48,786 nt of DNA from Cupriavidus sp. D39 (GTDB lineage Bacteria; Pseudomonadota; Gammaproteobacteria; Burkholderiales; Burkholderiaceae). This document shows positions 32,340-40,569 of the stretch, piece after piece. The stretch spans positions 1 to 48,786 of the forward strand of contig NZ_JAPNLE010000008.1 in assembly GCF_026627925.1 (NCBI RefSeq), given 5' to 3'. Both the position numbers and the translations under genes were made by a program. Each line of letters starts with the position of its first letter. Within the stretch, counting starts at the first letter, position 1. The notes beneath the pieces are model-generated. The model was given only the letters and a program-made list of their open reading frames with translations, was not told the DNA's origin and did no database searches.

Positions 32340-33561
32340 GGTAGGGCTCCAAGACCATGTCGTGTTTGACCTGCACGAGCATCCTCTGGCCCGGCTCGGT
32401 GGTGATCGTCGGCCGGATGTTCTGGTTGCGATTGAGGATGGTCTGCGCGGTCTGCGCCGCAACCTGCCCGGCGGTGTTGCCGTAGGTGGTCAGTCCCCCC
32501 GGCGTCGCTGTGGTGGCCGTCGCCGTGTTGTTGAATCGCTGCTCCAGGAAGCCGATGATCACGGCACCCGAGAAGATCTTAAAGAAGTGATTGTTGACGT
32601 CGCCGCTAATGCCGGCGTAGCCGTTGGTGTCCGTACCCTGCATACCCAAGAGAGGCACAACCTTGCCATTCGGCATCTGCATCCGAATGAATGCCGCGAG
32701 CAAGCGCTCCTGCCCGATGGCGATGTCTGGGCTATAGGCGCCGACCAGCGTCGTGCCGGCCGCGATCACCTTGCAGGTCCCATCTACCGTGTCGTACACG
32801 TCCTGATCCACCGTCGCGCGGAACTCACCTGGCTTGTCCGAGTTATTACCGCCAACGAAGGTGGCCGGGATGACGAACCCGCGGCTCAGCGTGCACTTCG
32901 GCAGTACGCCGGAGAAACTGGTGCGCAGGGTTTTCGTCGCCGACGTCTCGTTCAGGAACTGCCGGTCGCTAGATACCGTCGCAGGTTCCTGGCCCGGGGG
33001 CACACCCACGCCGCCGGCGCCCGCCGCCGCTGCCTGCTGCATTGCGCGCATCTGCGCGGGATCATCAGGCAGGCCCGATAGGTTCGCCTGACCCGAAGCC
33101 CGCGCATTCTTCAGCTGACCAGCACTTTTGAAGATGGGCGCTGTGAAGAGCGCATCTTCGTTGCTCTTCTTAGACAAATTCTCGCCACCCTGACTCTGGC
33201 CACCGCCACCAAAATCCTGTGCGGTCAGGATGGGTGCCTTGCCTGCCGGCTCGTTCTGTTTGCCGGCAAGCACCTTCTGGCGCGCAGCCTCGGCGCGAGC
33301 TTCTTCTTGCTGCTTGCGGATCTCCTGGTCCAGGCTGTTGCCCTGTTCCGACGCGGAGGTGCGGTCGCGCAGCCGCGCGGCCTTTTGTTCTTCAGCCTTC
33401 TGCTTAATCTCCGCATCACTGCGGCTCTGGTAGTAGTACCCCAGCGTGCCGACGACAACCGCCGCCACGGTCGCCAACGAATAGACGATATTGCGAGGAA
33501 GCTTCCCCTTGGTCGCGCGAGCCTGCGCGTCAGTCACGTCCTCGACTTGCGTCTTCTTCAC
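32332..33561 (-). CDS. virB10: T4SS outer core protein VirB10/TrbI
   Basis: A 409-residue VirB10. Order: cytosolic N-terminus (MKKTQVEDVTDAQARATKGK), membrane helix NIVYSLATVAAVVVGTLGYY (residues about 24-43), a coiled, Glu/Lys/Gln-rich periplasmic region and a Pro/Ala linker. The conserved beta-barrel domain has CTLSRGFVIPATFVGG, VDQDVYDTVDGTCKVIAAGT, ALLAAFIRMQMPNGKVVPL-type strands (QERLLAAFIRMQMPNG), the antenna region HFFKIFSGAVIIGFLEQ and IRPTITTEPGQRMLVQVKHD. It spans both membranes and carries the energy signal to the outer-membrane pore. It lies between virB9 and the transglycosylase. A C6 run occurs here in frame, so not all long runs are shortened. Confidence 0.93.
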   Translation of the reverse strand: MKKTQVEDVTDAQARATKGKLPRNIVYSLATVAAVVVGTLGYYYQSRSDAEIKQKAEEQKAARLRDRTSASEQGNSLDQEIRKQQEEARAEAARQKVLAGKQNEPAGKAPILTAQDFGGGGQSQGGENLSKKSNEDALFTAPIFKSAGQLKNARASGQANLSGLPDDPAQMRAMQQAAAAGAGGVGVPPGQEPATVSSDRQFLNETSATKTLRTSFSGVLPKCTLSRGFVIPATFVGGNNSDKPGEFRATVDQDVYDTVDGTCKVIAAGTTLVGAYSPDIAIGQERLLAAFIRMQMPNGKVVPLLGMQGTDTNGYAGISGDVNNHFFKIFSGAVIIGFLEQRFNNTATATTATPGGLTTYGNTAGQVAAQTAQTILNRNQNIRPTITTEPGQRMLVQVKHDMVLEPYRD

Positions 33562-33572
33562 CTTGGCCCCCT

Positions 33573-34463
33573 TCAGAACAAGCCGAGCAGCCGGCGGCGA
33601 CCGCGTTGCACAGTGACTTCAGCATTGCCCGAGCGCAGCACCACGTTCTCCGCGAGACGCTGCAGCACCAGGAACTCACCACGGCGGATGAAGTTCGCGA
33701 CGACGAAGTCGCTTCCGTCCTTCACCAGCGCGACGGGCCAGTCAGCGCCCTTGGGAATGCGCATCCAGATCGCCTTACCATCGTCAAAGACTTGATCGGG
33801 ACGGAATTCGGCGTTGCCACCCACCGAGTAGTCGAAATTCAGCTTGTCCGGGGAGACACCAAGCGAAGGTTGCGTAGCCTGGTCCGGCTCTGCGCCGCTT
33901 ATTCCGGGCGCATCTCCGCCCCGAGCCTTCACCTTCGCCATCATCGGCTCTGGCACGTTGAAGCGGACCTTCTGATAGAACATGCCGCCTAGAGGCGACG
34001 AGACCAGAGTAAACTCGTAGCTACGCTTGTTCGTGTTCACCGAGAGCGTGTTCACGAGGCCTGGCGCATGCGGGCGCAAATAGATGTGGTTAATGCCGTC
34101 GGTGTCATAGCTCCACCGAACGTTCTCACCCCAGGCCGGTTCCGAGGCTATCGTCTCCCCGGCGGGGAATTCGATCGTCGTCGTCTTGAGCGGCGCCGAC
34201 AGTACGCGGAAGATCTGGTCCTGGCTGTACGTGAAGACCACGAGACGCGAGTCCGCCGGCAGCGCGACCGGATCGGCACCGCCATTCAGCGGATTGAACG
34301 GGTTCATCGCATCGCTGATATCACCAACGCCGAGCGGCGGTACGCCACCGAGGCCTTTGCGCGCCACCTTGTCGGCGGCAAAGCCCAACGGTGACGAGAG
34401 AACGAGAGCGATGCTGCCGGCGATGGCCAGCGACGAGAGTCGGTTACGCATGAGGGAATCCAT
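33573..34463 (-). CDS. virB9: T4SS outer core protein VirB9/TrbG/CagX
   Basis: A 296-residue protein with a signal peptide (SSLAIAGSIALVLSSPLGFA). The N-terminal domain has SRLVVFTYSQDQIFRVLSAP, IASEPAWGENVRWSYDTDGI and LRPHAPGLVNTLSVNTNKRS (the R.P...N..V.T..R signature), with YEFTLVSS. The C-terminal CagX beta domain has LNFDYSVGGNAEFRPDQVFD, DGKAIWMRIPKGADWPVALV and FVVANFIRRGEFLVLQRLAE. It forms the outer-membrane ring with VirB10. No separate VirB7 lipoprotein was found in the window. It starts 5 bases after the virB8 stop. Confidence 0.93.
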   Translation of the reverse strand: MDSLMRNRLSSLAIAGSIALVLSSPLGFAADKVARKGLGGVPPLGVGDISDAMNPFNPLNGGADPVALPADSRLVVFTYSQDQIFRVLSAPLKTTTIEFPAGETIASEPAWGENVRWSYDTDGINHIYLRPHAPGLVNTLSVNTNKRSYEFTLVSSPLGGMFYQKVRFNVPEPMMAKVKARGGDAPGISGAEPDQATQPSLGVSPDKLNFDYSVGGNAEFRPDQVFDDGKAIWMRIPKGADWPVALVKDGSDFVVANFIRRGEFLVLQRLAENVVLRSGNAEVTVQRGRRRLLGLF

Positions 34464-34468
34464 GATGT

Positions 34469-35176
34469 TCAGACGCCGGACTTCTGAAGGGTAAAGAAGA
34501 CCGGGTGTACGCCAAATGGGTTGGGGCCCAGAATGGCCTCGCCCGTGGGCGGCTTGATCTGGTAGCGCACGGTCAGTGCATAACGAGTGGGCTTAGGCTT
34601 GCGTCCCTCTTCCACCGTGGTCGTAACAAAGTCGACCACCACCGTGCTATCCGGCAGTACCGAGACATTCGTCACCTTCGGCTCACGCGTCAGACCAGGC
34701 GATGCGCTCACCGCCTTGACGGGTTCATCGTCGACGACCCAGTCATCGAACTGGCCTCGCGCCGCACCGATCATCTGCTCCTTGACGGACCGCAGACTCT
34801 TCGACATCCGCGAGTCCTCGATCTTCTCCGTCAGAATCGGCTCGATGGTGAACCAGCGCACCACCAAGTCCTTGAATGCGGCTTGGATCGCTACGTTGCT
34901 GGGCTGGTACGCCTCCAGCTCACGCACGACGGGCTTGCCACCGGCGTCCGCCGAGACACCGAACGCGCGCACCTGCGGTTCAGGCGGCTGGCGTGTGAGG
35001 ATCGCGGCCAGCGCGACCACGACCAGTCCCAACGTGGCAAGCTTCCAGTGATTGCGCTCGACTGAGAGTCGCGTCGTACGGTCGAAGATCACCTGATCGC
35101 CGCTCTCTCCGGCATACATACCGGGGGCCGGGGACAGTGCGGTTTTGGAATCGGTCTTTCGGGAAAGCAGTCGCAT
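34469..35176 (-). CDS. virB8: T4SS inner-membrane protein VirB8/TrbF
   Basis: A 235-residue VirB8/TrbF: a short cytosolic N-terminus, one membrane helix (HWKLATLGLVVVALAAIL, about 43-60), then the periplasmic NTF2-like domain. That domain has ELEAYQPSNVAIQAAFKDLV, RWFTIEPILTEKIEDSRMSK, SLRSVKEQMIGAARGQFDDW, VTNVSVLPDSTVVVDFVTTT and TRYALTVRYQIKPPTGEAI. It ends GVHPVFFTLQKSGV. It organises the inner-membrane complex. It is the first gene of the leftward operon, read from the divergent control region 35177-35611. The start ATG is preceded by no strong Shine-Dalgarno, in keeping with activator control. Confidence 0.92.
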   Translation of the reverse strand: MRLLSRKTDSKTALSPAPGMYAGESGDQVIFDRTTRLSVERNHWKLATLGLVVVALAAILTRQPPEPQVRAFGVSADAGGKPVVRELEAYQPSNVAIQAAFKDLVVRWFTIEPILTEKIEDSRMSKSLRSVKEQMIGAARGQFDDWVVDDEPVKAVSASPGLTREPKVTNVSVLPDSTVVVDFVTTTVEEGRKPKPTRYALTVRYQIKPPTGEAILGPNPFGVHPVFFTLQKSGV

Positions 35177-35256
35177 GAGGCGTCCTATTGGATGCCGCTA
35201 ATTGAACCAGCAATTGCTACCCCACCGGCCGTCAAAAGCTATGTGATATTCAACAG

Positions 35257-35271
35257 CTTTCTGGGTAATTT
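35257..35271. promoter_or_regulatory. AGCTTTCTGGG box upstream of virB8
   Basis: AGCTTTCTGGGTAAT matches AGCTTTCTGGGGAAT within the 44-bp element at 35362-35405, except at one base. It sits about 85 bases upstream of virB8. The complementary form CAGAAAGCT is found next to the other 44-bp copy near 16060. Likely the same factor binds all three. Confidence 0.5.
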
Positions 35272-35361
35272 CATTCTCGTACCTCCGTCGCACGATCGGT
35301 CGTGTTCGCCGGTCCGGATATGACCATCAGAGGCAATCATGCAAGACCAGAAAGGCGACAT

Positions 35362-35405
35362 ATTTGTGTGAGCTTTCTGGGGAATACTGTGAATCATGAT
35401 TAACG
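35362..35405. promoter_or_regulatory. 44-bp shared regulatory element, copy 2
   Basis: It is identical in 37 of 44 bases to 16072-16115 in the same orientation, including ATTTGTG, GGGGAATA and AATCATGATTAACG with the palindrome AATCATGATT (35392-35401). It lies between the divergent T4SS operons. Candidate site for the FlhDC-like activator or for a repressor. Confidence 0.65.
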
Positions 35406-35611
35406 GTCATCCCGAAACGCAATCGGGAGTCTGGGCTTCGCAAGTCCGTTAGCCGGCCTGAAGGGGTGCGCACAAGGTCGTGACCCGATCCGCAGCCAGC
35501 CACGGCGCGGGGCGCGGCACAGCCCTCGTTTCCGATATTCTGAGAAAACTCGCGAAAATCGTAGAGCTTTCGACGCTCACGTCATCCGGTAGCGAATCAA
35601 CAATAGCGGGC

Positions 35612-36664
35612 ATGTCTACCCATGCCTTCGACCACCCCGCACTACAGCTGAGCCAACTGGAAGACAGTGCCGTCGGCATGTTCTTCGAGTCGCTGTCGCC
35701 TGTTCGTCCGTACATGGAGTCCTCCGAGGTGGCCGAGGTCATGATCAACCGCCACGACAGCATCTGGATCGAGCGCAGGGGCCAGCTGCTCAAGCTCGAC
35801 ATCAAGCTCGATCCTGCCATGGTCGAAGGCGCCGTCAGATCGCTCGCCTCGTCCGTGCAGAAGTCGGCTGTTAGAGGAACGCACCAAGGCATCATCAACG
35901 CCGGTCATCAAGGCTTGCGCATTGCAGCGGTGATGCGACCGACCGCGATCGACGGCCACGCGCTGAGCATCCGACGCCATCGCGACACCAATCTGACCCT
36001 TGCCGACTACGTCAGGATGGGCGCCTTCTCAGCGGCCGTCGCAAGAAGCCGCGAAGCCGAAGCCCCGATTTTCCCGCCCGGCGCGGTGGACGACGAGGTC
36101 ATGCACGCGCTCGCAGGACTGGTTCGCCAGCGCAAGAGCATCCTCGTCGCAGGCGGTACCTCCTCTGGCAAGACCACCCTGCTTAACGCCCTGGTCGGCG
36201 AAATACCCGACACCGAACGCGTGATCACCATCGAGGACACGCAAGAGCTCAAGCTGAGCGTGCCTAACTCGGTACGGCTGCTCAGCAACACCGACAAGCA
36301 GGTCACGACGCAAATGCTGGTCGCGCTCAGCTTGCGGTTTCGGCCAGACCGCATTCTCGTTGGCGAGGTGCGAGGCGGCGAAGCCTTCGACTTCATTCAG
36401 GCACTGAACACCGGCCACGATGGTGGCATGGGGTCCCTGCACGCAAGCACCGCCCGCTCGGCGCTCTCGCGCCTGGAGGGCATGGCCATGCTCGGCATCC
36501 CGCCAGGCTCCCGCTGGGAACTCAACGATATGCGCAAGCTCATCGCCGAGTGCTTCCACTATGTGGTCCACATGCGGCGCACCGGCGAGCTGCGTCACCT
36601 TTCCGAAGTCCTGGAAATTCAGGGGTTCGACGACAACAACTACGTACTCAAACGGGTCTTTTAA
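35612..36664 (+). CDS. virB11: T4SS ATPase VirB11/TrbB
   Basis: A 350-residue traffic ATPase. The N-terminal domain has MESSEVAEVMINRHDSIWIE, LASSVQKSAVRGTHQ and SIRRHRDTNLTLADYVRMGA. The ATPase core has Walker A ILVAGGTSSGKTTLLNAL (near residue 181), the Asp box VITIEDTQELKL, Walker B/His box RFRPDRILVGEVRGGEAFDF and the His motif GSLHASTARSALSRL. It energises pilus assembly and DNA transfer. ATG 35612 (MSTHAFDHPALQ) is preferred to the GTG at 35480, because the added 44 residues look random. It opens the rightward transfer operon, ahead of virB2, in an order unlike Ti (where it comes last). Confidence 0.93.
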   Translation: MSTHAFDHPALQLSQLEDSAVGMFFESLSPVRPYMESSEVAEVMINRHDSIWIERRGQLLKLDIKLDPAMVEGAVRSLASSVQKSAVRGTHQGIINAGHQGLRIAAVMRPTAIDGHALSIRRHRDTNLTLADYVRMGAFSAAVARSREAEAPIFPPGAVDDEVMHALAGLVRQRKSILVAGGTSSGKTTLLNALVGEIPDTERVITIEDTQELKLSVPNSVRLLSNTDKQVTTQMLVALSLRFRPDRILVGEVRGGEAFDFIQALNTGHDGGMGSLHASTARSALSRLEGMAMLGIPPGSRWELNDMRKLIAECFHYVVHMRRTGELRHLSEVLEIQGFDDNNYVLKRVF

Positions 36665-36681
36665 CCAGGAGCTATTGACCT

Positions 36682-37026
36682 ATGTCCTTTCGCAACTCCC
36701 TTAAGGCAGCGCAGAAGCAGTTGGCCACACCGCCCGGTGTCGCGTTGTTGCTGCTCATGGCCGTCGCTACTCCGGCTGCTGCCGCTGACGCCAGCTTTCT
36801 GTCCGGTCTCACCAACACCATTTGCGGGATTGCAAGCTTCTTCAACACCACGTTCCTGTTCGTGGCCGGCCTGATCATCATTGTGCTGGCCGCGATTGGC
36901 ATCGCCAACGCCGAGTCGACCATCATGAAGTTCGTCTCGTTCGCAGGGGTTGGTATCGGCATCGCGGCGGCGGCTGTCCCCATCCTCAAAAACTACGGCA
37001 TCGGCGCCGCGTGCTCCGGATTCTGA
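36682..37026 (+). CDS. virB2: T4SS pilin VirB2/TrbC
   Basis: A 114-residue prepilin: a long signal (GVALLLLMAVATPAAAADAS, cleavage after AAA), then a hydrophilic start (FLSGLTNTICGIASFFNTTF) and two membrane helices (LFVAGLIIIVLAAIGIANAE and MKFVSFAGVGIGIAAAAVPI). A short tail with Cys follows. Size and layout are those of VirB2, the conjugative pilus subunit. It lies 17 bases after virB11 and just before virB3. Confidence 0.88.
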   Translation: MSFRNSLKAAQKQLATPPGVALLLLMAVATPAAAADASFLSGLTNTICGIASFFNTTFLFVAGLIIIVLAAIGIANAESTIMKFVSFAGVGIGIAAAAVPILKNYGIGAACSGF

Positions 37027-37027
37027 C

Positions 37028-37357
37028 ATGCGCAGCCACCACGTCAGCCGCTCGCTTTCTCTTCCGCGCATGATCGGTGGCGCGGTCCGAGGCATTGCCA
37101 TTGCCAATGGCACGATCACGGCATTGCTGATCTACGTCACCTATAGGGCCGGTTGGCAGTTGCCCGTGGCGGCATTGGTCTTCGGCATCATGGTTCACGG
37201 CCTGCTGCGCTGGATCACCACGCGGGATCCGTGGTGGAACCAGGTCCTGAACGTCTTCAATCACTACGGTGACGTCTACGATTCGATGCCGTGGCATGGT
37301 CGCATGCACGCCCGGTTCCGCCGTCCCTACGGCTTTGATAGCGACCTCCCATGCTGA
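37028..37357 (+). CDS. virB3: T4SS membrane protein VirB3/TrbD
   Basis: This 109-residue inner-membrane protein has a basic N-terminus (SLSLPRMIGGAVRGIAIANG), two hydrophobic helices (TITALLIYVTYRAGWQL and PVAALVFGIMVHGLLRWITT) and the C-terminal VFNHYGDVYDSMPWHGRM. It is the usual partner of VirB4. ATG 37028 is directly after the virB2 stop, and its end overlaps the virB4 start (ATGCTGA). Confidence 0.85.
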   Translation: MRSHHVSRSLSLPRMIGGAVRGIAIANGTITALLIYVTYRAGWQLPVAALVFGIMVHGLLRWITTRDPWWNQVLNVFNHYGDVYDSMPWHGRMHARFRRPYGFDSDLPC

Positions 37358-39802
37358 AGCGCCGCCCCTCCAGGAAATCGCTCCCTGGCTCACCCCTTTT
37401 ACGCCCGAGCTTGTCCTGAACAAGGACGGCTCACTGCTGGCAAGCTACGAGTTCACGGGTATTGACGCGGATGCGCCAAACGCCAGCGATATCAGTTCGG
37501 CAAGAGATCAGCTTGACCAGGCCTGTCGCTCTTTCGACAGCCGGGTGACTGCGTGGTGGCGGTTGCGCCACCGTCGCACTAAGCGATACGTGGGCGGCGA
37601 GTTCGCGTCTCCGTCCGATGCGCGCATTGACGAGCTGAACCGGCAGCACATGACGACCGGGAAGTACTTCACGAACACCCATAGCCTGCATCTGGCCTAC
37701 ACGCCGGAAAACGGGATGGATAAAGTGTTCGACAAGATGAGCTACCACATGACCGTTGGAGGTCGGGCGTTTGTGCCAGCGGCGGTAGAGACGACGAAGG
37801 ACATTCTGCTGGCTCGCAACGCATTCGCCTTCGACGTCGAGAGGATGAGCGCGGACGCGAAGCGCTTCGAATCGATGCTGGATGCCTTCAAGGGCGGGGC
37901 CGTCCGACTGGGGCTGAAACGTCTGGTTCTGCAGGACGCGCTGGCCGAACTCCATCAAACCGCCAACCCGACTGTGCCTCAGCGTCGCATCCGCTATCCG
38001 ATGACGTTGCTCGACACGCACCTGACCGAGTCGGAAGTCACGGCCGGTGCGGAGCGGCTGATCTTCGAGTCCGCGCATGGCAAGCGCTATGGCGCCATCG
38101 TCGCTGTCAAGGAGTGGCTCGGCTTTCAGGAGGCGGCCCTTGATGTGCTGACCCAGATCGATGCCGAACTCGATATCTGCCTGATGTTCCGGTTCCTCGA
38201 CACCGCCAAGGCGACGAAGCACATCGAGGCCGTCCGTCGTTTCTACAAGATGGCTGCCTTCAACGTCTGGTCGATCATCAAGCAGTATGCATCGAAGGAA
38301 GAGCCGGAGAACGACGAGGGACGTGAGCAGCTCGCCAAGGAGGCCGGGGCGGCACTGAAGCGTCTGACCGCGGAAGGCCAGCAACATGGATTCGCCAACA
38401 TCTCCATCATCGTCTACGGCGACACGGAGAATGAGCTTGAAGACTCCGTCAGCGAAGTGGTGGGCGCGCTGACGAACGCGGGATTCGGGTCGATCCGGGA
38501 GAAGGCAAATCTGATGCCTGCCTGGAACAGCACCCTGCCCGGTCGCTGGGACAAGCAGCGCCGGCTGCAGTTCGTTGAGACGCCCGCCCTCTCCGACATC
38601 GCGCCGGTCCGAGCCGTCCACAATGGTCCGAGCTTGAACGGTTGGCTCACCGACAAGGCCGGCATCGAGATCCCGCCGCTAACTTGCCTGCCCACGCGCT
38701 ACCGCACCGCGCAGAACCTGGACCTGCATCAACCAGGCGGCAACGGCCACCTGCTCATGCTCGGCCCCATCGGCGCCGGCAAATCGGTGATGCTGAACTT
38801 CCTGATGTCGCAGGCTGGCAGGCAAAAGGCGCGTCGCATCCGCTTTGACAAGGACCGCTCCACCCGCATCACCACGTTGCTGGGTGGGGGCAAGTTCATT
38901 GATATCACTGGCGAGACCCAGGCCGCGACGAAGGTCAATCCGCTTGTGCTGGTGGCAGATCCCGCCAATTTCTCGTACCTGGTCGAATGGCTCGGTCTGG
39001 CGATGGAAGACGACGAGTTTCGGCTCTCCCCCAGCAGCGCACCGATATTTTCGAGGCTGTGCAGATCCTGTCTCGCTATCCGCGCGAGAAATGGACGCTG
39101 ACTCACCTTTGCACCTTGCTGCATTCAGACCTGCGCGAGCGCCTGCAGATGTGGACCACCGGCGGCCAGTATGGGCACTTCTTCGACAACGTGGAAGACG
39201 CCTTCGACGTGAGCGACGACCTCGCCATCGAGATGGGATCCCTGATGGAGAAGTTTCCTGCGGCCGCCGTGCTGTTCGTGGACTATGCCTTCTACCGCAT
39301 CAAGCAGACGATGGATGGCATCGCGCACGTCGTCATCGAGGTGGAGGAAGCCGGCTTCTTCTTTAAGAACAAGAACGTCTATAGCCGCCTGGAGAACTGG
39401 GTCACGACGATCCGCAAGCTTAACGGCGCGATCCGCATGGCGACCCAATCGCTGCGGCAGATCGTCCGTGTTGCCGACTTCGAGATCCTCAAGGACAACA
39501 TCGGCTCGCTGATCTACCTGCCGAACAACCAGGCCCTTACGGATACCGATCTCTATTGCGACACCTTCGGCCTGACCCGCGATCAAGTGAAGATGATCAA
39601 TGATGCCGTCCCGAACCGCGACTACCTGTTGGTGACGCGATCGCAGACCCGCATGCTGCAAACCAATTTTTCCGACGAGATGATCGCCATGCTGCGCTCG
39701 GACGGATATGCCCAAGCCGTTCTAGACAGGCACATGGCATCAGGCGAACCAGGCTGGCAACAACGCTATGTGCGCGAGATCCTCGCCCGCACTGGCAAGT
39801 AA
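37351..39802 (+). CDS. virB4: T4SS ATPase VirB4/TrbE (two frameshifts)
   Basis: An AAA+ T4SS motor of about 817 residues. N-terminal CagE-type domain: EIAPWLTPFTPELVLNKDGS, LLASYEFTGIDADAP, AAFNVWSIIKQYASKEEPEN. ATPase domain: Walker A LLMLGPIGAGKSVMLNFLMS (near residue 471), Walker B FPAAAVLFVDYAFYRIKQT, RKLNGAIRMATQSLRQIVR and a C-terminal DYLLVTRSQTRMLQTNFSDE. The natural start MLKRRPLQEIAPWL lies at ATG 37351 overlapping virB3. It is reached only if the C4 run at 37364-37367 has one more C. A second missing C in the C5 run at 39028-39032 joins EFRLSPQQRTDIFEAVQIL. With both corrected it is intact. VirB4 drives pilin assembly and substrate transfer. Confidence 0.92.
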
Positions 39803-39816
39803 AGGAGATTCTCACC

Positions 39817-40569
39817 ATGATCAAACGCATGACTGCCGCTGGCATCCTGGCGCTCGCTATGGGGTCCGCTTCTATGCCGGCATTCGCAAGCGGCTGGCCA
39901 GTCTTCGACGCGGCCAACTTCCTGAAGAACACACTGACAGCTGCTCAGGCCCTGAAGACCGAGGTGTACGAAAACACCAACATCGCCTACCAGTACAAGA
40001 TGATGTTGAATCAACTGACGCAGGCCACAGGTCTCGACCCTGCCGCCCTGGCGGAACAGGCCAATGTCATCAAGGCCGACATCTCCAAGCTTGAGGAGTA
40101 CGGCCAAACACTGCAGTCCCTCTATGGTGGCATTTCGGAAAGCGCCGACTTTCTTGCGCGTGTCCAAAGTCTTGTGGTTGTGTCTGGAAAGACGCCTGAA
40201 CAATGGTTCCAGGACCAACGTACGCTAATCGGCAATGGCGACAAGGCAGCTAAGCAGCTCTTCTCCATAGCTAGAAAAATCGCGGGTAACAATCAGTCTC
40301 TGGCGAAGCGACGGGCAAAGATCCAGGAAGACATGACACTCTCCCCTACCGCCCAAGCGACCGCAGAAGCGACGAATCACATGCTCGACGTGCTGGCCAG
40401 CCAGAACAGCGACGTGCTGCAGCTCATGAGTGCCAAGGCGCAGTCGGATGCCACGAAGGACCAGAGGGCACTAGCCGCCGACACCGAGGCCACGAACGTG
40501 ACGCAGCAGATCCAACGCGATCAGGAAGCCCAACTCAACAAACTGCGCCAGACGGTGTTCAAGAACTGA
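39817..40569 (+). CDS. virB5: T4SS minor pilus protein VirB5/TrbJ
   Basis: A 250-residue exported protein with a signal peptide (AAGILALAMGSASMPAFA). A helical mature part follows: WPVFDAANFLKNTLTAAQAL, ENTNIAYQYKMMLNQLTQAT, ISKLEEYGQTLQSLYGGISE and QATAEATNHMLDVLASQNSD, ending in Gln-rich coils. These are hallmarks of TrbJ/VirB5, a pilus-tip or adhesion subunit. It starts 14 bases after virB4 with AAAGGAG and shares its last base region with the next ATG (TGATG). Confidence 0.88.
   Translation: MIKRMTAAGILALAMGSASMPAFASGWPVFDAANFLKNTLTAAQALKTEVYENTNIAYQYKMMLNQLTQATGLDPAALAEQANVIKADISKLEEYGQTLQSLYGGISESADFLARVQSLVVVSGKTPEQWFQDQRTLIGNGDKAAKQLFSIARKIAGNNQSLAKRRAKIQEDMTLSPTAQATAEATNHMLDVLASQNSDVLQLMSAKAQSDATKDQRALAADTEATNVTQQIQRDQEAQLNKLRQTVFKN

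Larger units (their letters stand above)
35177..35611. other. Divergent control region of the two transfer operons
   Basis: About 435 bases between virB8 (leftward) and virB11 (rightward). It contains an AGCTTTCTGGG box (35257-35267), the second copy of the 44-bp element (35362-35405) and a small inverted repeat near 35409-35430 (TCATCCCGAAACGCAATCGGGA). The frame of virB11 is open from a GTG at 35480, but residues before ATG 35612 look non-conserved. No other gene seen. Confidence 0.6.

Noticed and set aside
37431..38621. 396-residue minus-strand frame opposite virB4
   Set aside because: virB4 has clear ATPase motifs on the other strand; the antisense frame has none.
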